A stretch of DNA of 64,000 nt from Bacillota bacterium (GCA_021791495.1 JAJYWN010000008.1:34307-98306), one strand, 5' to 3'; shown: positions 33,005-42,130, numbered from the stretch's first letter. The notes: generated by a model not told the origin, from the sequence alone. Numbers and translations are program-made.

Positions 33005-34444
33005 CTAGCCTTTCTTTACCTTGCTCAGCAAATCGAGGGGCGGCTTGGCGCCCTCCGGCAGCGGCGCCTTGTACGGCTGCCCAGCCGTGACCGCTACGAA
33101 TTCCTCCTTGGCCTCGACCAGCTTGGCCGGGTCCAGCACCAGGTCCAGCGCCGTCACCGCCAGCACTTTCGCCGCAAGGATCATTCCCTTGTGGCCGATG
33201 CTCATGCCGGACGCGGCGCACTCTTGCCAGGAGTGGCCCGGCGTCCCGATAACGGCGCAGGCCGTCGAAAACTGGACCGTGGGCACCACCCAGCTGACAT
33301 CTCCCACATCGGTGCTACCCGCCATGGGCGGCAGGTCGTCTCGCAGCGGCAGAACAGTGCTGTTCAGCCGCTGGTCGGCCAACTCCCGCGGGGTATGGGG
33401 GTTACGCATCATGATCTCGCGGTAGTTCGCGGGAAAGCTCTTCTCCATCTCGATGGCAAAGGCCAGTTCCTCGTCGGTGAACTTGGGCGCCCCGATAGCC
33501 TTCAGGTTCTCGTGAACCAGGCGTCCCATGGCTTTGTTGGGCAAGTAGTTGTAGCAGCCGGCCACGAATTCCATGTCAAAAGTGGTACCGGTCATCAAGG
33601 TCGCTCCGCGTGCCACATCGACCAGCCGCTCGAAGACCTCTTCGACCTCCTGCCGCAGCGGCGCCCGTACGTAATACCACACCTGGGCCTTAGCCGGCAC
33701 CACGTTCGGCTGTCCGCCGCCGTCGGTCGTGGCGTAGTGGATGCGCGTCTTCTCGGTGACGTGTTCCCGCAGGTAGTTCGCGCCGATGTTCATCAGTTCC
33801 ACGCCATCCAGGGCGCTGCGCCCGTTCTGCGGGTCGCCGGCGGCGTGGGCGGTGCGGCCGTGGAAGTTGAACTTCACGGAGTTCATAGCTGAGGAGCTGT
33901 TCGACCAGACGGAGTTGGTGGCCCCCGGGTGCCAGGTCAGGCAGGCGTCAAGGCCGTCCATGACGCCGTCGCGGACCATGAAGACCTTGCCGATGAGGGT
34001 CTCTTCGGCCGGGCAGCCGAAGTACTTGATGGTGGCCGAAACGCCGCCTGCCACCGCCGCTTCTTTCATGGCTACGGCGCCCGCCAGCGCCGCCACGCCT
34101 AGGAGGTTATGGCCGCAGCCGTGTCCGGGTGCGCCCTCCTCGCGCGGCTCCTTGTAGGGCACCGGCTTCTGGGAGATCCCAGGGAGGGCGTCATACTCGC
34201 CAAGGAAACCGATGACCGGTTTCCCCGATCCCGCCACGTAGGTGGCGACGAAGGCCGAGGGCATGCCGGCCACGCCGCTCTCAATGGTGAAACCCTGGCT
34301 GCGCAGGTATTCTTCTTGCAGCCGCGCCGACTCATTCTCCTGGAGCCCGAGCTCAGCCAATTCCCAAATGCGGTCGGACAGAGCGGTGAGCGAAGCCTGG
34401 TTGGTGTCGACCCATTTCTGTGCAATATCGCGTGGCATAGCCAA
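33005..34444 (-). CDS. M20 family amidohydrolase (AbgB-like)
   Basis: About 479 residues of a dinuclear zinc amidohydrolase. Metal-binding segments are GHGCGHNLLGVAALAG and CPAEETLIGK, with HPGATN following; the dimerisation domain includes KFNFHGRTAHAAGDPQNGRSALD; late motif TDVGDVSWVVPT. It resembles p-aminobenzoyl-glutamate hydrolase subunit B, which cleaves a folate breakdown product or similar N-acyl amino acids. I prefer TTG 34444, seven bases after GGAGG; ATG 34438 is nearly as good. It stands alone, divergent from the small ORF. Confidence 0.92.
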   Translation of the reverse strand: MAMPRDIAQKWVDTNQASLTALSDRIWELAELGLQENESARLQEEYLRSQGFTIESGVAGMPSAFVATYVAGSGKPVIGFLGEYDALPGISQKPVPYKEPREEGAPGHGCGHNLLGVAALAGAVAMKEAAVAGGVSATIKYFGCPAEETLIGKVFMVRDGVMDGLDACLTWHPGATNSVWSNSSSAMNSVKFNFHGRTAHAAGDPQNGRSALDGVELMNIGANYLREHVTEKTRIHYATTDGGGQPNVVPAKAQVWYYVRAPLRQEVEEVFERLVDVARGATLMTGTTFDMEFVAGCYNYLPNKAMGRLVHENLKAIGAPKFTDEELAFAIEMEKSFPANYREIMMRNPHTPRELADQRLNSTVLPLRDDLPPMAGSTDVGDVSWVVPTVQFSTACAVIGTPGHSWQECAASGMSIGHKGMILAAKVLAVTALDLVLDPAKLVEAKEEFVAVTAGQPYKAPLPEGAKPPLDLLSKVKKG

Positions 34445-34550
34445 TGAAGCGCCTCCTCCGGGTTGGTTGAAGGAGGATTTCTCTCCTATCGACCTCGTCT
34501 CCTGTCCGGCTGAACCTGACTGCATTGCCGTCCCAGTGGACGAACTGCTA

Positions 34551-34580
34551 TTGACGCGGTCCCCCGCGAAATGGTATGAT
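34551..34580 (+). promoter_or_regulatory. Promoter upstream of the 31-codon ORF
   Basis: TTGACG (34551-34556), an 18-bp spacer and TATGAT (34575-34580). The predicted start is about 40 nt before the small ORF's ATG. It is the only good promoter seen before the ABC-2 exporter genes. Confidence 0.65.
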
Positions 34581-34626
34581 TGCCCAGGTTTGAGTTATCA
34601 GGTCCAAGACGAAAGGAGGTGTCCCG

Positions 34627-34722
34627 ATGGCCGTTCGCCTGATCCGAGATTCAGTTGGCGGGATTACTGTTGGCTTTTTTGCCAGCAGCAAGCGGGTGGC
34701 CCTGGGACGCCGGTCGTCGTGA
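34627..34722 (+). CDS. 31-residue small ORF, possible leader peptide
   Basis: ATG at 34627 lies six bases after the near-perfect ribosome binding site AAAGGAGGT (34612-34620). It encodes 31 residues beginning MAVRLIRDSVGG and ending LGRRSS, basic, with no membrane helix. I recognise no family. It has a promoter 50-75 bp upstream and a strong terminator 27 bp downstream, and sits directly before an ABC-2 exporter operon that has no other visible promoter. That layout fits a leader peptide of an attenuator; an independent small protein is the alternative. Confidence 0.6.
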   Translation: MAVRLIRDSVGGITVGFFASSKRVALGRRSS

Positions 34723-34727
34723 ATCTG

Positions 34728-34742
34728 GCCTGAAGATCAGGC
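34728..34742 (+). other. Small hairpin competing with the terminator base
   Basis: GCCTGA-aga-TCAGGC is a perfect 6-bp hairpin right after the small ORF's stop. GAAGATCA (34732-34739) within it can instead pair with TGATCTTC (34784-34791) beyond the terminator T-run, so the two structures are mutually exclusive. Confidence 0.5.
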
Positions 34743-34748
34743 ATAAGC

Positions 34749-34784
34749 GGCGCGTCGCGGGTAGACCCCCGCGGCGCGCCTTTT
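34749..34784 (+). terminator. Intrinsic terminator between small ORF and ABC-2 operon
   Basis: GGCGCGtCGCGGG (34749-34761) pairs with CCCGCGGCGCGCC (34768-34780) in a 13-bp stem with one T-G pair, followed by TTTTGATCTT. A second stem GAAGAAAGC/GCTTTCTTC (34796-34804 and 34822-34830) follows. Confidence 0.8.
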
Positions 34785-34897
34785 GATCTTCCACTGAAGA
34801 AAGCCTTTCGCCCGAGCCCGAGCTTTCTTCGACGTGGAACGGTGTGCCCGGGAGTCCTGCCAGAAAGCCGCGACCGCCCCGAAGGAAGGGGATAGGG

Positions 34898-35947
34898 ATG
34901 TCGGCATTGCTAGAAGACTACGCCATTGTTACCGAAGGACTTACCAGGACGTATCGGGTTCCCAAACCGAAGACCGGAGCAAAGACCAAGGGCAAAGGCA
35001 CCGAGTTTGTCGCCTTGAAAGGCGTGGACCTGACTGTCCGCCGGGGCGAGATATTCGGTCTGCTCGGGCCGAACGGGGCTGGAAAGAGCACCCTCATCAA
35101 GATTCTTTCCACCCTTCTCCTGCCCACCACGGGGCGGGCCTGGGTGGGCGGCTTCGATGTCGAGCGCGAGGCGCGGCGCATCAAGCCCATCATCAACATG
35201 GTCTGCGGCGGCGAGACCTCGGGCTTCGGAATGCTCAGCGTACGCGAGCAGCTCTGGATGTTCTCGCAGTTCTATGGTCTGACGAACGCGCAAGCCTTCG
35301 AGATCATCGACTCCATGCTGGAGACCCTTGGGCTGGCCGAGGCCGCCCACACCCGCGTCAGTAAGCTCTCCACGGGCATGCGCCAGAAGATGAACTTCAT
35401 CCGGGGGTTCCTGAACAGCCCCGACATTCTTTTCCTGGATGAGCCGACCCTGGGGCTGGACGTCTCCGCCGCGCGCGCCATCCGTATCCATGTCAAGGGC
35501 TGGTTGGAACGGCACCCCCAGAAGACGGTGCTACTGACAACCCACTACATGGCCGAGGCCGACGAACTCTGTGACCGCGTGGCCATCATCGACCAGGGTG
35601 GGATCGCCGCCTGCGACACCCCTTCCGCCCTGAAGAACAGGATCGGACAGGACGTGGTCCTGGGGCTGGAACTGACGGGCACGGAGCCGCGCGACGGCGC
35701 CTTCGCCGGCGCGATTTCGGGATTGCCCGGCGTCCGGCGCTCGGCCTTCCACCAGGAGCCGGACCGAGGGACCACCCAGGCGACGGTCATCCTGAAAGAC
35801 GACCGCCCCATTCCGGCCGTCATCGCCTGCCTGGCGGAGGCCGGAGCCCACGTGGTCGGCGTCCACAAGAGCGAAGTGACCTTGGAAGACGTGTTCCTGG
35901 AACTGGTCGGACGGAAACTCCACGACGAAGGAGGGGAGAAGGCATGA
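34898..35947 (+). CDS. ABC-2 transporter ATP-binding protein
   Basis: About 349 residues. It has Walker A GPNGAGKST, a signature KLSTGMRQK (variant of LSGGQ common in daunorubicin-type exporters), Walker B ILFLDEPTLGLD and a switch histidine in LLTTHYMAEADELCDRV. An extra C-terminal domain (DUF4162-like) ends the protein. It probably powers export of a drug, lipid or polysaccharide precursor with the two following permeases. ATG 34898 follows GGAAGGGG; the frame is open to 34844. Confidence 0.93.
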   Translation: MSALLEDYAIVTEGLTRTYRVPKPKTGAKTKGKGTEFVALKGVDLTVRRGEIFGLLGPNGAGKSTLIKILSTLLLPTTGRAWVGGFDVEREARRIKPIINMVCGGETSGFGMLSVREQLWMFSQFYGLTNAQAFEIIDSMLETLGLAEAAHTRVSKLSTGMRQKMNFIRGFLNSPDILFLDEPTLGLDVSAARAIRIHVKGWLERHPQKTVLLTTHYMAEADELCDRVAIIDQGGIAACDTPSALKNRIGQDVVLGLELTGTEPRDGAFAGAISGLPGVRRSAFHQEPDRGTTQATVILKDDRPIPAVIACLAEAGAHVVGVHKSEVTLEDVFLELVGRKLHDEGGEKA

Positions 35948-36822
35948 TAGCGGGCACGGACACGCGAAAAGGCGGGAACGCACCGCACCGGACAGGAAAC
36001 AGCAGGCTCTTAGGTAGCCTGGAGCTGAACCTCCGGGCCATGCGGGCGCGGGCCTATGTGCGGGTCGTGGGCGTGAACCGGGAACTGTCGTGGCTATTCT
36101 TCGACATCTTCCTACCCCTCTTCGGGGTGGCGGCCTACGTCTACGTCTACCGTTCCCTTGACGCGCCGCCGGCCTACGCCGGATTCGTCATCCTGGGCGG
36201 GGCGATGACCGCCTACTGGCTGAACGTCCTCTGGGCCATGGCTTCCCAGTTCTATTGGGACAAGGAGACCGGGAACCTCGAGGTCTTCTACTTGTCGCCT
36301 ATGTCTCCCATGGCGGTCCTCTTCGGCATGTCGGTGGGGGGTCTGATTCAGACCAGCCTGCGGGCCTTCACCACCATGATTCTTGGCAGCTGGCTCTTCG
36401 GCGTCCACTTCCAGGTGGAAAGCCCTGGGGCGCTGGCGGCGGCCTTCTTGTTGACCATGGCGGCGCTGTACGGTCTGGGGATGGCCCTGGCCTCCTTCTA
36501 CCTGATGTACGGACGGGAAGCCTGGCACATCTCGAACCTGCTTCAGGAGCCGGTCTATCTGGTGGCAGGCCTCCAGTTCCCGATCAAGGCTCTCGGGATG
36601 ACGGTGGCCCTAACGGTTTCCTTCTTGCCCTTGACGGTGGGGATGGACGCCGTCCGGCAGCTTCTATACCCGGGCGCCGGCTTCGGGTACCTGCCGGTGG
36701 CCGTGGAAATCGGAATCCTGGTGTTGCTAAGCGGCATCTTCCTGACCCTGGCCCAAGTGGGGCTGAGGTGGATGGAGCGGGCCGCCAAGCGCGAGGGGAG
36801 GTTGACGTTGAGATGGCAGTAG
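35944..36822 (+). CDS. ABC-2 type permease, first subunit
   Basis: 292 residues with six likely membrane helices, from WLFFDIFLPLFGVAAYVYVY to IGILVLLSGIFLTLAQVGL. Its start overlaps the ATPase stop by ATGA, so translation is coupled. NodJ/DrrB-like in layout. It forms the first half of a heterodimeric membrane unit with the next gene. Confidence 0.88.
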   Translation: MIAGTDTRKGGNAPHRTGNSRLLGSLELNLRAMRARAYVRVVGVNRELSWLFFDIFLPLFGVAAYVYVYRSLDAPPAYAGFVILGGAMTAYWLNVLWAMASQFYWDKETGNLEVFYLSPMSPMAVLFGMSVGGLIQTSLRAFTTMILGSWLFGVHFQVESPGALAAAFLLTMAALYGLGMALASFYLMYGREAWHISNLLQEPVYLVAGLQFPIKALGMTVALTVSFLPLTVGMDAVRQLLYPGAGFGYLPVAVEIGILVLLSGIFLTLAQVGLRWMERAAKREGRLTLRWQ

Positions 36823-37715
36823 CATCAGCTATGGCTACGATGACAGCCGTCCTGACCGCGGCGATGGCGAAGATCAAGGGGAACTGGCGCGTTCTCCAAC
36901 TGTCCGCCTGGCTGGGCTGGCAGCTGGAGTCGAACTGGACCGACCCTCTCCTCTTTCTGGGCTACATCTTCGTCAAGCCGGTGGCCAGCTCTCTGATCCT
37001 GTTGGTCATGTATTTGGTGGTGACCCGCGGGGACACCACCGCGCCGGCTTTCGCCGGGATGTACGTGGGGAACGCTTTCTTCGCCTTCGTCGGGCAGGTC
37101 ATGTTCGGCGTGTCGTGGGTCATCGCCGAGGACCGTGAGCACTTCGCGACCCTGAAGTACGTGTACATCTCCCGCATCCGGCTCTTCTGGTACCTGCTGG
37201 GGCGGGCGGGAGCCAAATTCGTCATTACGTCCATTTCCACCGCGGTACTACTCCTGTTCGGACGGTACGCCTTGGGGGTACCCCTGCATCTGACCGGTTT
37301 TCGGCCGCTGTACTTCGGGGTCGTCTTCGGGCTCGGGATCGTTGGCTGCGTCGGAGCCAGCCTGTTCATGGCCGGAATCATGCTGGTAGCGGCCCGGAAT
37401 GGGGGAGGTTATGCCGAGGGGTTGGCCGGTCTTTTCTACCTGGCCAGCGGGGCGCTGTTCCCCATCGATATCTTGCCACGGTGGCTTCAGGGTGCTTCGC
37501 TCGCCCTACCGTTCACCTACTGGATCGAGGGTTTGAAACGCGCCTTGTTGGGCACCGCGACCGGCGCACGACTGTCCGCCCTCGGTGACACGGGACTCCT
37601 ATGGCGCCTGGCGCTGGGTACAGCCGCGGCGATAATCGTGGGCGCGGGGGCCTTCCGGCTGGCTGAACATGTGGCCCGTAGGCGCGGACTCCTCGATATG
37701 CAGACCCAATCCTGA
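36813..37715 (+). CDS. ABC-2 type permease, second subunit
   Basis: About 300 residues with six helices, starting near LLFLGYIFVKPVASSLILLVMY and ending at AAIIVGAGAFRLAEHVARRRG. ATG 36813 overlaps the previous gene by 10 bp and has GAGGGGAGG upstream; the frame extends further back as antisense-free shadow. With the ATPase and first permease it makes a complete exporter. Substrate unknown. Confidence 0.88.
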   Translation: MAVASAMATMTAVLTAAMAKIKGNWRVLQLSAWLGWQLESNWTDPLLFLGYIFVKPVASSLILLVMYLVVTRGDTTAPAFAGMYVGNAFFAFVGQVMFGVSWVIAEDREHFATLKYVYISRIRLFWYLLGRAGAKFVITSISTAVLLLFGRYALGVPLHLTGFRPLYFGVVFGLGIVGCVGASLFMAGIMLVAARNGGGYAEGLAGLFYLASGALFPIDILPRWLQGASLALPFTYWIEGLKRALLGTATGARLSALGDTGLLWRLALGTAAAIIVGAGAFRLAEHVARRRGLLDMQTQS

Positions 37716-37743
37716 ATCCGGGCTACGGCTGGTGCCACGGGGG

Positions 37744-40700
37744 TTATGGCTGGTTCCACGAGAAGCGGAGGAGGTCGGGCGAAGCGACCTCCTCACCGCT
37801 ACCCCCGCCCCAGGCGCCGCCGCTACTTCCATCGCCTCCGCCTCCGCCTCCGCCGTCCCCATCGTCTCCATTGAAATCCAGGCGGAGGCGGTGGCGGCCT
37901 GGCGCCAAGGACAGGTCGAAGGTACCGACCGTTTCGGCGGCTGAAGACAGCTCCCCGACGAGTTGTCCGTCCACCCACAGGCGCAGCCGTCCAGCCAACT
38001 TGACGCGGAAAGTCGTGTCGCCACCACGGAAGTCCCAGTCCCCCGTGTACCGGACGCTCTTTAAGGGCCCCGGGAGGGCGGTGTTCATGGTCACGTCTTT
38101 GCGCAGATCGATGACAGTCTCGTCGTTACTGAAGACATAGGACGAAAAGCCGCCGTCGTAGTAGTAATCAGCCCGCCAGAGGCCTTGGGGCACGCGCTCG
38201 GGTGGAGTCTGGGGATGGATGTCGAGGCTGAGGTGGCCCGCTACGCCCACCGCATCGGCCCTACCCATCTGGCGGAAACGCACTTCGATCCTCCGGTAGC
38301 GGTGGTCGCCCACGGAACGGGATGCCACCGTTTCCCCTCCGTGGGGCCAGCTGAACAAGGGCACCTCCCACGAACCCGGCGCCGCGTTGTCCCACTGGTC
38401 CAGCACCAAGTGACCATCCACCCAGATGCGGAGGCCGCCGTCGGATGTGGCGTGGATGACCTTGGGGCCGGGGTCGAAGCGGAAGTCACCGACCCAATAG
38501 GCGCTGATGGACTGCCTGCCGGCCGCCGCCGGTGGGGCGAACGAAAGCTCCTCTTCCTGCCCGCTGCCCAGCAACTCGTCGAGGTTGTCCCCCCGGAAGT
38601 AGCTGGCCAGCCAGGACCCTTTCGGAACAGGGCCATCCCGCCGGAACCCTCCGACCAGGTCCGGGAGTTCGACCAGCTTGATGTAGTAGGCATCCTGGGT
38701 CTGTCCGCGCCAGTAGGCCAGGTTGAGATCGGTGATCTCCTGGAACAGGAAGAACAGCCGGCCTCCATAGCGGATTCCGAAGGCCATCAGCCCGCGGTCG
38801 CTATCGCCGTTGATGCGCTGTCCGGGGGGGAGGAAGGGGTTTTGCGGCAGCGTGACCATCCCGCGTTCGTCGGCCTTGAAATGAAGATCGGGTTGGTTAT
38901 CCATCACCTTCGGGATGAGCTCCCGTGAACTGGCGGCATAGGTAGCGGCCAGCGGCGTCACTTGGTAGACGTCCACCTCGGCACCGGATAGGGGCCGGCC
39001 GTTTTGGTCCACGAACTGGAAGTGGTTGCGTTCGGGCAGATCCTTGTCCAGGAAAACGCCCAGGTCGGGCGGGGGGTTGAAGTTTCCCGGACCGCGCCGG
39101 TGCGCCTTCCGGTTCCAGGCGGCGGCGCTGTACTGGTCCACCACCGGCCGTCCGTAGAAGACGGTGGCCGTGTTCATAGCGTCATTCCAGAAATGGTGGT
39201 AGACGTACTGGTCATCGAGGCCGACGTACGGCATCAGGCTGGTCCCGGCCGCCAGCTTTCCGTCGTCGCCGGTCACCTCTATTTGGCGACGCCCGCGCGG
39301 CAACTCGACTTGGTCCAGGCACAGGCCATACAGGTCTACCAGGTATCTGGCATGGCTCATCTCGTGGACGGCGGTCTGCGGGAAGTCGAATTCAGACCCA
39401 CGCAAGACGACCCATTTGTCCGCGTCAAGGTCGGTGGCCAGGGTCTTGGGCGGCCGCCGGGCGGGCGGCATGACCGGGTCGGCCAGGTAACCCCATTGCA
39501 GGTCGACGGTACGGTCGGCGGGGTCCGGGGCGCTGGTTTCCGTGAACGCCCAGGTGAGGGAGGACGAGTCCCGTGGAAGAGTCCCGTCGGGCACGACCAC
39601 CACCTTGTCCAGTGCCAAACGGTCGTCCACGCCGTGCGGCGTGGCCGCGAAACGGGCCCGCCCCAGGTCGTCGTTCCAACGGCTAAGGGCGCGCTGCCAG
39701 TAATCCTCGAAACCGTTGGTACCGTAGTTCAGCCGGTATTGGTTCTGGTGGAAGTAGTTATAGAGGCTCTCCTCGATCCAAAGCCCTACCAGAAGGGCGT
39801 TGGTCCTGACGGTAACGCTGTTATTCACCAGCGAGGCTTCGGTTTCGGGCGCGGCAGCGGTGGCGGTTGCGGCCCCGGCCGCGGTTCCCGCGGGTACCAC
39901 CCGGAACTCCAAGTCGTGGTCGGAGGCCTCCCATTCCCAATAATACGGGACGGTCACTTCCCGGCCGGGTCCGATGATGAGAGACCCGTTTCCGGCCGGC
40001 TCCCCGTCGAACAGCCATTGAAAGGACACATCCGCCGACTGCTCGCCCCAGTTCTTCACGTGGGCCAGGTAGGTCATGTCCTGACCCGTGCGGGGCCACC
40101 CGCTGGAATTGGACTGGTCCTCGGGGTCGAAGGGGAGGCGGGGGGTACGCTCGATGTAAAGGACATCGATGTCGGAGTGGCGGTTGTCCAACGGGACGCC
40201 GGGAGCGGTCCCCGGCTCCATGACCACGCGGGCAGGCTGCGGCGTCAACTGCGGCGCCGCTTGCGGTCCCGCCTGCGACCCAGCCGGTGGGGTCGACGGG
40301 TCATGCTCCACGGAAAGGACATGCGGGCCTTCCGCCAGTTCGACGGCCCGGAGAAAAGGCAGAGATTCGGGTTGGTCCCAAGAGTCAACAACCAACTGAC
40401 TGTCCAACCAGACCCGGAGCCGCCCCGAGGGTGCCACACGCAGGAGGTATGGACCACCTTCGAGGAAGGCCCGGCGGCTCCAGAACGTCGGGCCGTTCGG
40501 GTCGGGCGAGCCGGTCCCCTCCCAGCACAATGCCGCCGCCGGCTCCCTTAGGCCGTCTGCCCCTCTATGAGCCTCGGGGTCCAGCCAGTCGACGGGCTGG
40601 AAAGAATGCGGGGGAACCGTGGCGTACATGTCCAGCGGCAAGGTGGGACGGTGCCCACCCGGGGCCCACGCGAGAAAAAAGAACAAGGCCAGGGCACCCC

Positions 40701-40758
40701 AAGCCTTGACCCACGCGGGAATGCTCTGCCACTTAGCGACTAACCTGCCGGGGACCAT
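37744..40758 (-). CDS. Large secreted PA14-domain protein with HExxH motif
   Basis: 1004 residues. An N-terminal signal or anchor helix (VKAWGALALFFFLAWAPGG) precedes a PA14-like module (residues about 60-150, RLRVWLDSQLVVDSWD), a CARDB-like domain (about 225-290), a central region with HEMSHARYLVDLYG near residue 465 (an HExxH zinc-protease motif), and two C-terminal PA14-like modules (GLRIWVDGHLVLDQWDN; RLRLWVDGQLVGEL). A Gly-rich stretch lies near the end. PA14 modules often bind sugars. Protease activity is inferred from the motif only. ATG 40758 follows GAGGTGAGAA. Confidence 0.75.
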   Translation of the reverse strand: MVPGRLVAKWQSIPAWVKAWGALALFFFLAWAPGGHRPTLPLDMYATVPPHSFQPVDWLDPEAHRGADGLREPAAALCWEGTGSPDPNGPTFWSRRAFLEGGPYLLRVAPSGRLRVWLDSQLVVDSWDQPESLPFLRAVELAEGPHVLSVEHDPSTPPAGSQAGPQAAPQLTPQPARVVMEPGTAPGVPLDNRHSDIDVLYIERTPRLPFDPEDQSNSSGWPRTGQDMTYLAHVKNWGEQSADVSFQWLFDGEPAGNGSLIIGPGREVTVPYYWEWEASDHDLEFRVVPAGTAAGAATATAAAPETEASLVNNSVTVRTNALLVGLWIEESLYNYFHQNQYRLNYGTNGFEDYWQRALSRWNDDLGRARFAATPHGVDDRLALDKVVVVPDGTLPRDSSSLTWAFTETSAPDPADRTVDLQWGYLADPVMPPARRPPKTLATDLDADKWVVLRGSEFDFPQTAVHEMSHARYLVDLYGLCLDQVELPRGRRQIEVTGDDGKLAAGTSLMPYVGLDDQYVYHHFWNDAMNTATVFYGRPVVDQYSAAAWNRKAHRRGPGNFNPPPDLGVFLDKDLPERNHFQFVDQNGRPLSGAEVDVYQVTPLAATYAASSRELIPKVMDNQPDLHFKADERGMVTLPQNPFLPPGQRINGDSDRGLMAFGIRYGGRLFFLFQEITDLNLAYWRGQTQDAYYIKLVELPDLVGGFRRDGPVPKGSWLASYFRGDNLDELLGSGQEEELSFAPPAAAGRQSISAYWVGDFRFDPGPKVIHATSDGGLRIWVDGHLVLDQWDNAAPGSWEVPLFSWPHGGETVASRSVGDHRYRRIEVRFRQMGRADAVGVAGHLSLDIHPQTPPERVPQGLWRADYYYDGGFSSYVFSNDETVIDLRKDVTMNTALPGPLKSVRYTGDWDFRGGDTTFRVKLAGRLRLWVDGQLVGELSSAAETVGTFDLSLAPGRHRLRLDFNGDDGDGGGGGGGDGSSGGAWGGGSGEEVASPDLLRFSWNQP

Positions 40759-40804
40759 TTCTCACCTCGCCTGGCCTTATATACGGGCGTCGCAGTCCAC
40801 AGGT

Positions 40805-40833
40805 TTGACACCGGGCGGCGCGTGCGACAGAAT
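40805..40833 (+). promoter_or_regulatory. Promoter of the AlkD-like/phosphodiesterase pair
   Basis: TTGACA (40805-40810), a 17-bp spacer and CAGAAT (40828-40833). It reads toward the AlkD-like gene. Confidence 0.55.
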
Positions 40834-40890
40834 CTAGAGAGAAGGTCGGCCGCGCGTCCACCGGCCGCGGAACACCGGGAGGGGTGTCGC

Positions 40891-41559
40891 CTGAGAGCCG
40901 CGGAAATCCTGGCGAAGCTGGAGTCCTGGGGCAACGAGGCCAACCGGGCCGGCCAGGCGCGTTTCGGTATTCGGCCGGCCAGGAACTTCGGCGTGTCCGT
41001 AACCCAGATCCGGCGTCTTGCCAGGGACGTGGGCCATGACCATGATCTGGCCCTGGCCCTCTGGGACACGGGCGTGCACGAGGCGCGTATCCTCGCCAGC
41101 ATCTTGGCCGACCCCGCTCGGGTCACTCCGGAGACCGCGGACCAGTGGACCGCCTCCTTCGATAGCTGGGATATTGTCGATCAGTTCTGCCTAAACCTCT
41201 TTTGGCGGCTGCCTTTTGCCTCAGCGATGGTCGAGAAGTACTGTGCGTCCAAGGTAGAGTTCGTGCGTCGCACGGGTCTGTCCCTTGTGGCGGCCATGGC
41301 TTTCAAAAACAAGAGAGCTTCCAACGTTGATCTGGCTGCCTTCATCCCGCTCGTGACTGCGGCAGCCGCCCGAGATGACCGCAATTTCGTCAAGAAAGCC
41401 GCCAGTTGGGCCCTGCGGCAATTGGGCAAGCGCTCCCCCACCCTGAAAGCGCAGGCTGTGGCGGCGGCAGAGGGACTCCGAACGGCCTATCCCAAGGAAA
41501 GGGCAGCGCGATGGGTGGCCGCGGACGTTCTGCGTGAACTGACTGGAGGTAGTGTGTAA
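40891..41559 (+). CDS. AlkD-like DNA alkylation repair protein
   Basis: About 222 residues of HEAT-like repeats as in AlkD/AlkC glycosylases, which release alkylated bases. Family features are the start AAEILAKLESWGNEANRAGQARFGI, then VSVTQIRRLARDVG, WDTGVHEARILASIL and a mid-domain ending in DSWDIVDQFCLNLFW. Start choice: an unusual CTG at 40891 lies right after GGGAGGGG, while the only upstream standard start is GTG 40822, which lies inside the predicted promoter. I prefer CTG, with reservation. The phosphodiesterase gene follows after 2 bp. Confidence 0.85.
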   Translation: MRAAEILAKLESWGNEANRAGQARFGIRPARNFGVSVTQIRRLARDVGHDHDLALALWDTGVHEARILASILADPARVTPETADQWTASFDSWDIVDQFCLNLFWRLPFASAMVEKYCASKVEFVRRTGLSLVAAMAFKNKRASNVDLAAFIPLVTAAAARDDRNFVKKAASWALRQLGKRSPTLKAQAVAAAEGLRTAYPKERAARWVAADVLRELTGGSV

Positions 41560-41561
41560 CC

Positions 41562-42122
41562 GTGGCTGATGGGGCACTGACCATCGGAGTCGTTTCGGAC
41601 ACTCACGTCCCCCGTCGTGCCCGTAGGCTGCCACCGGAGCTTCTCCGAGCCTTACGGGAAGCCCGTGTGGATCATGTCCTGCACGCCGGTGATCTGGTGG
41701 ATATGTCCGTGTTGGAGCAACTGTCCGCCATCGCCCCCGTGTCGGCCGTGGCCGGAAACATGGACGGATGGGACACCGCGCTTCAGCTGCCGCGACGGCG
41801 CATCGTCAGCCTTGGAGGAGTGGCCATCGGGCTGACGCACGGGGACGAAGGGCGGGGTCCGGATACACCCACGCGGGCCTTCTCGGTGTTCGCCGATGAT
41901 GAGGTGGCGGCGGTGGTCTTCGGCCACAGTCACATGCCTTTCTGTCAGTGGCGGGAGGGCAGATTGCTGTTCAACCCCGGCTCGCCGACCGATCCACGCC
42001 GGCAGCCCAGTCCGACCTATGGTCTGCTCCGCATCCATGTAGGTGCCCTCGATGCCGACGCCGTTGCGGAGCGAAGCCAGTCGCCGCGCCTTTCGGGAGA
42101 GCTACTGAGGCTTGCCCCGTGA
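41562..42122 (+). CDS. YfcE/MJ0936-type metallophosphoesterase
   Basis: 186 residues of a calcineurin-like phosphodiesterase: IGVVSDTHVPRRA (metal ligands D and H), HAGDLVD, GNMDGWD, THGDE and FGHSHMPF, ending NPGSPTDPR. The enzymes hydrolyse phosphodiesters; natural substrates are mostly unknown. The GTG start at 41562 follows GGAGGTAGTG of the upstream gene. Likely cotranscribed with the AlkD-like gene. Confidence 0.93.
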   Translation: MADGALTIGVVSDTHVPRRARRLPPELLRALREARVDHVLHAGDLVDMSVLEQLSAIAPVSAVAGNMDGWDTALQLPRRRIVSLGGVAIGLTHGDEGRGPDTPTRAFSVFADDEVAAVVFGHSHMPFCQWREGRLLFNPGSPTDPRRQPSPTYGLLRIHVGALDADAVAERSQSPRLSGELLRLAP

Positions 42123-42130
42123 CCTCTTGA

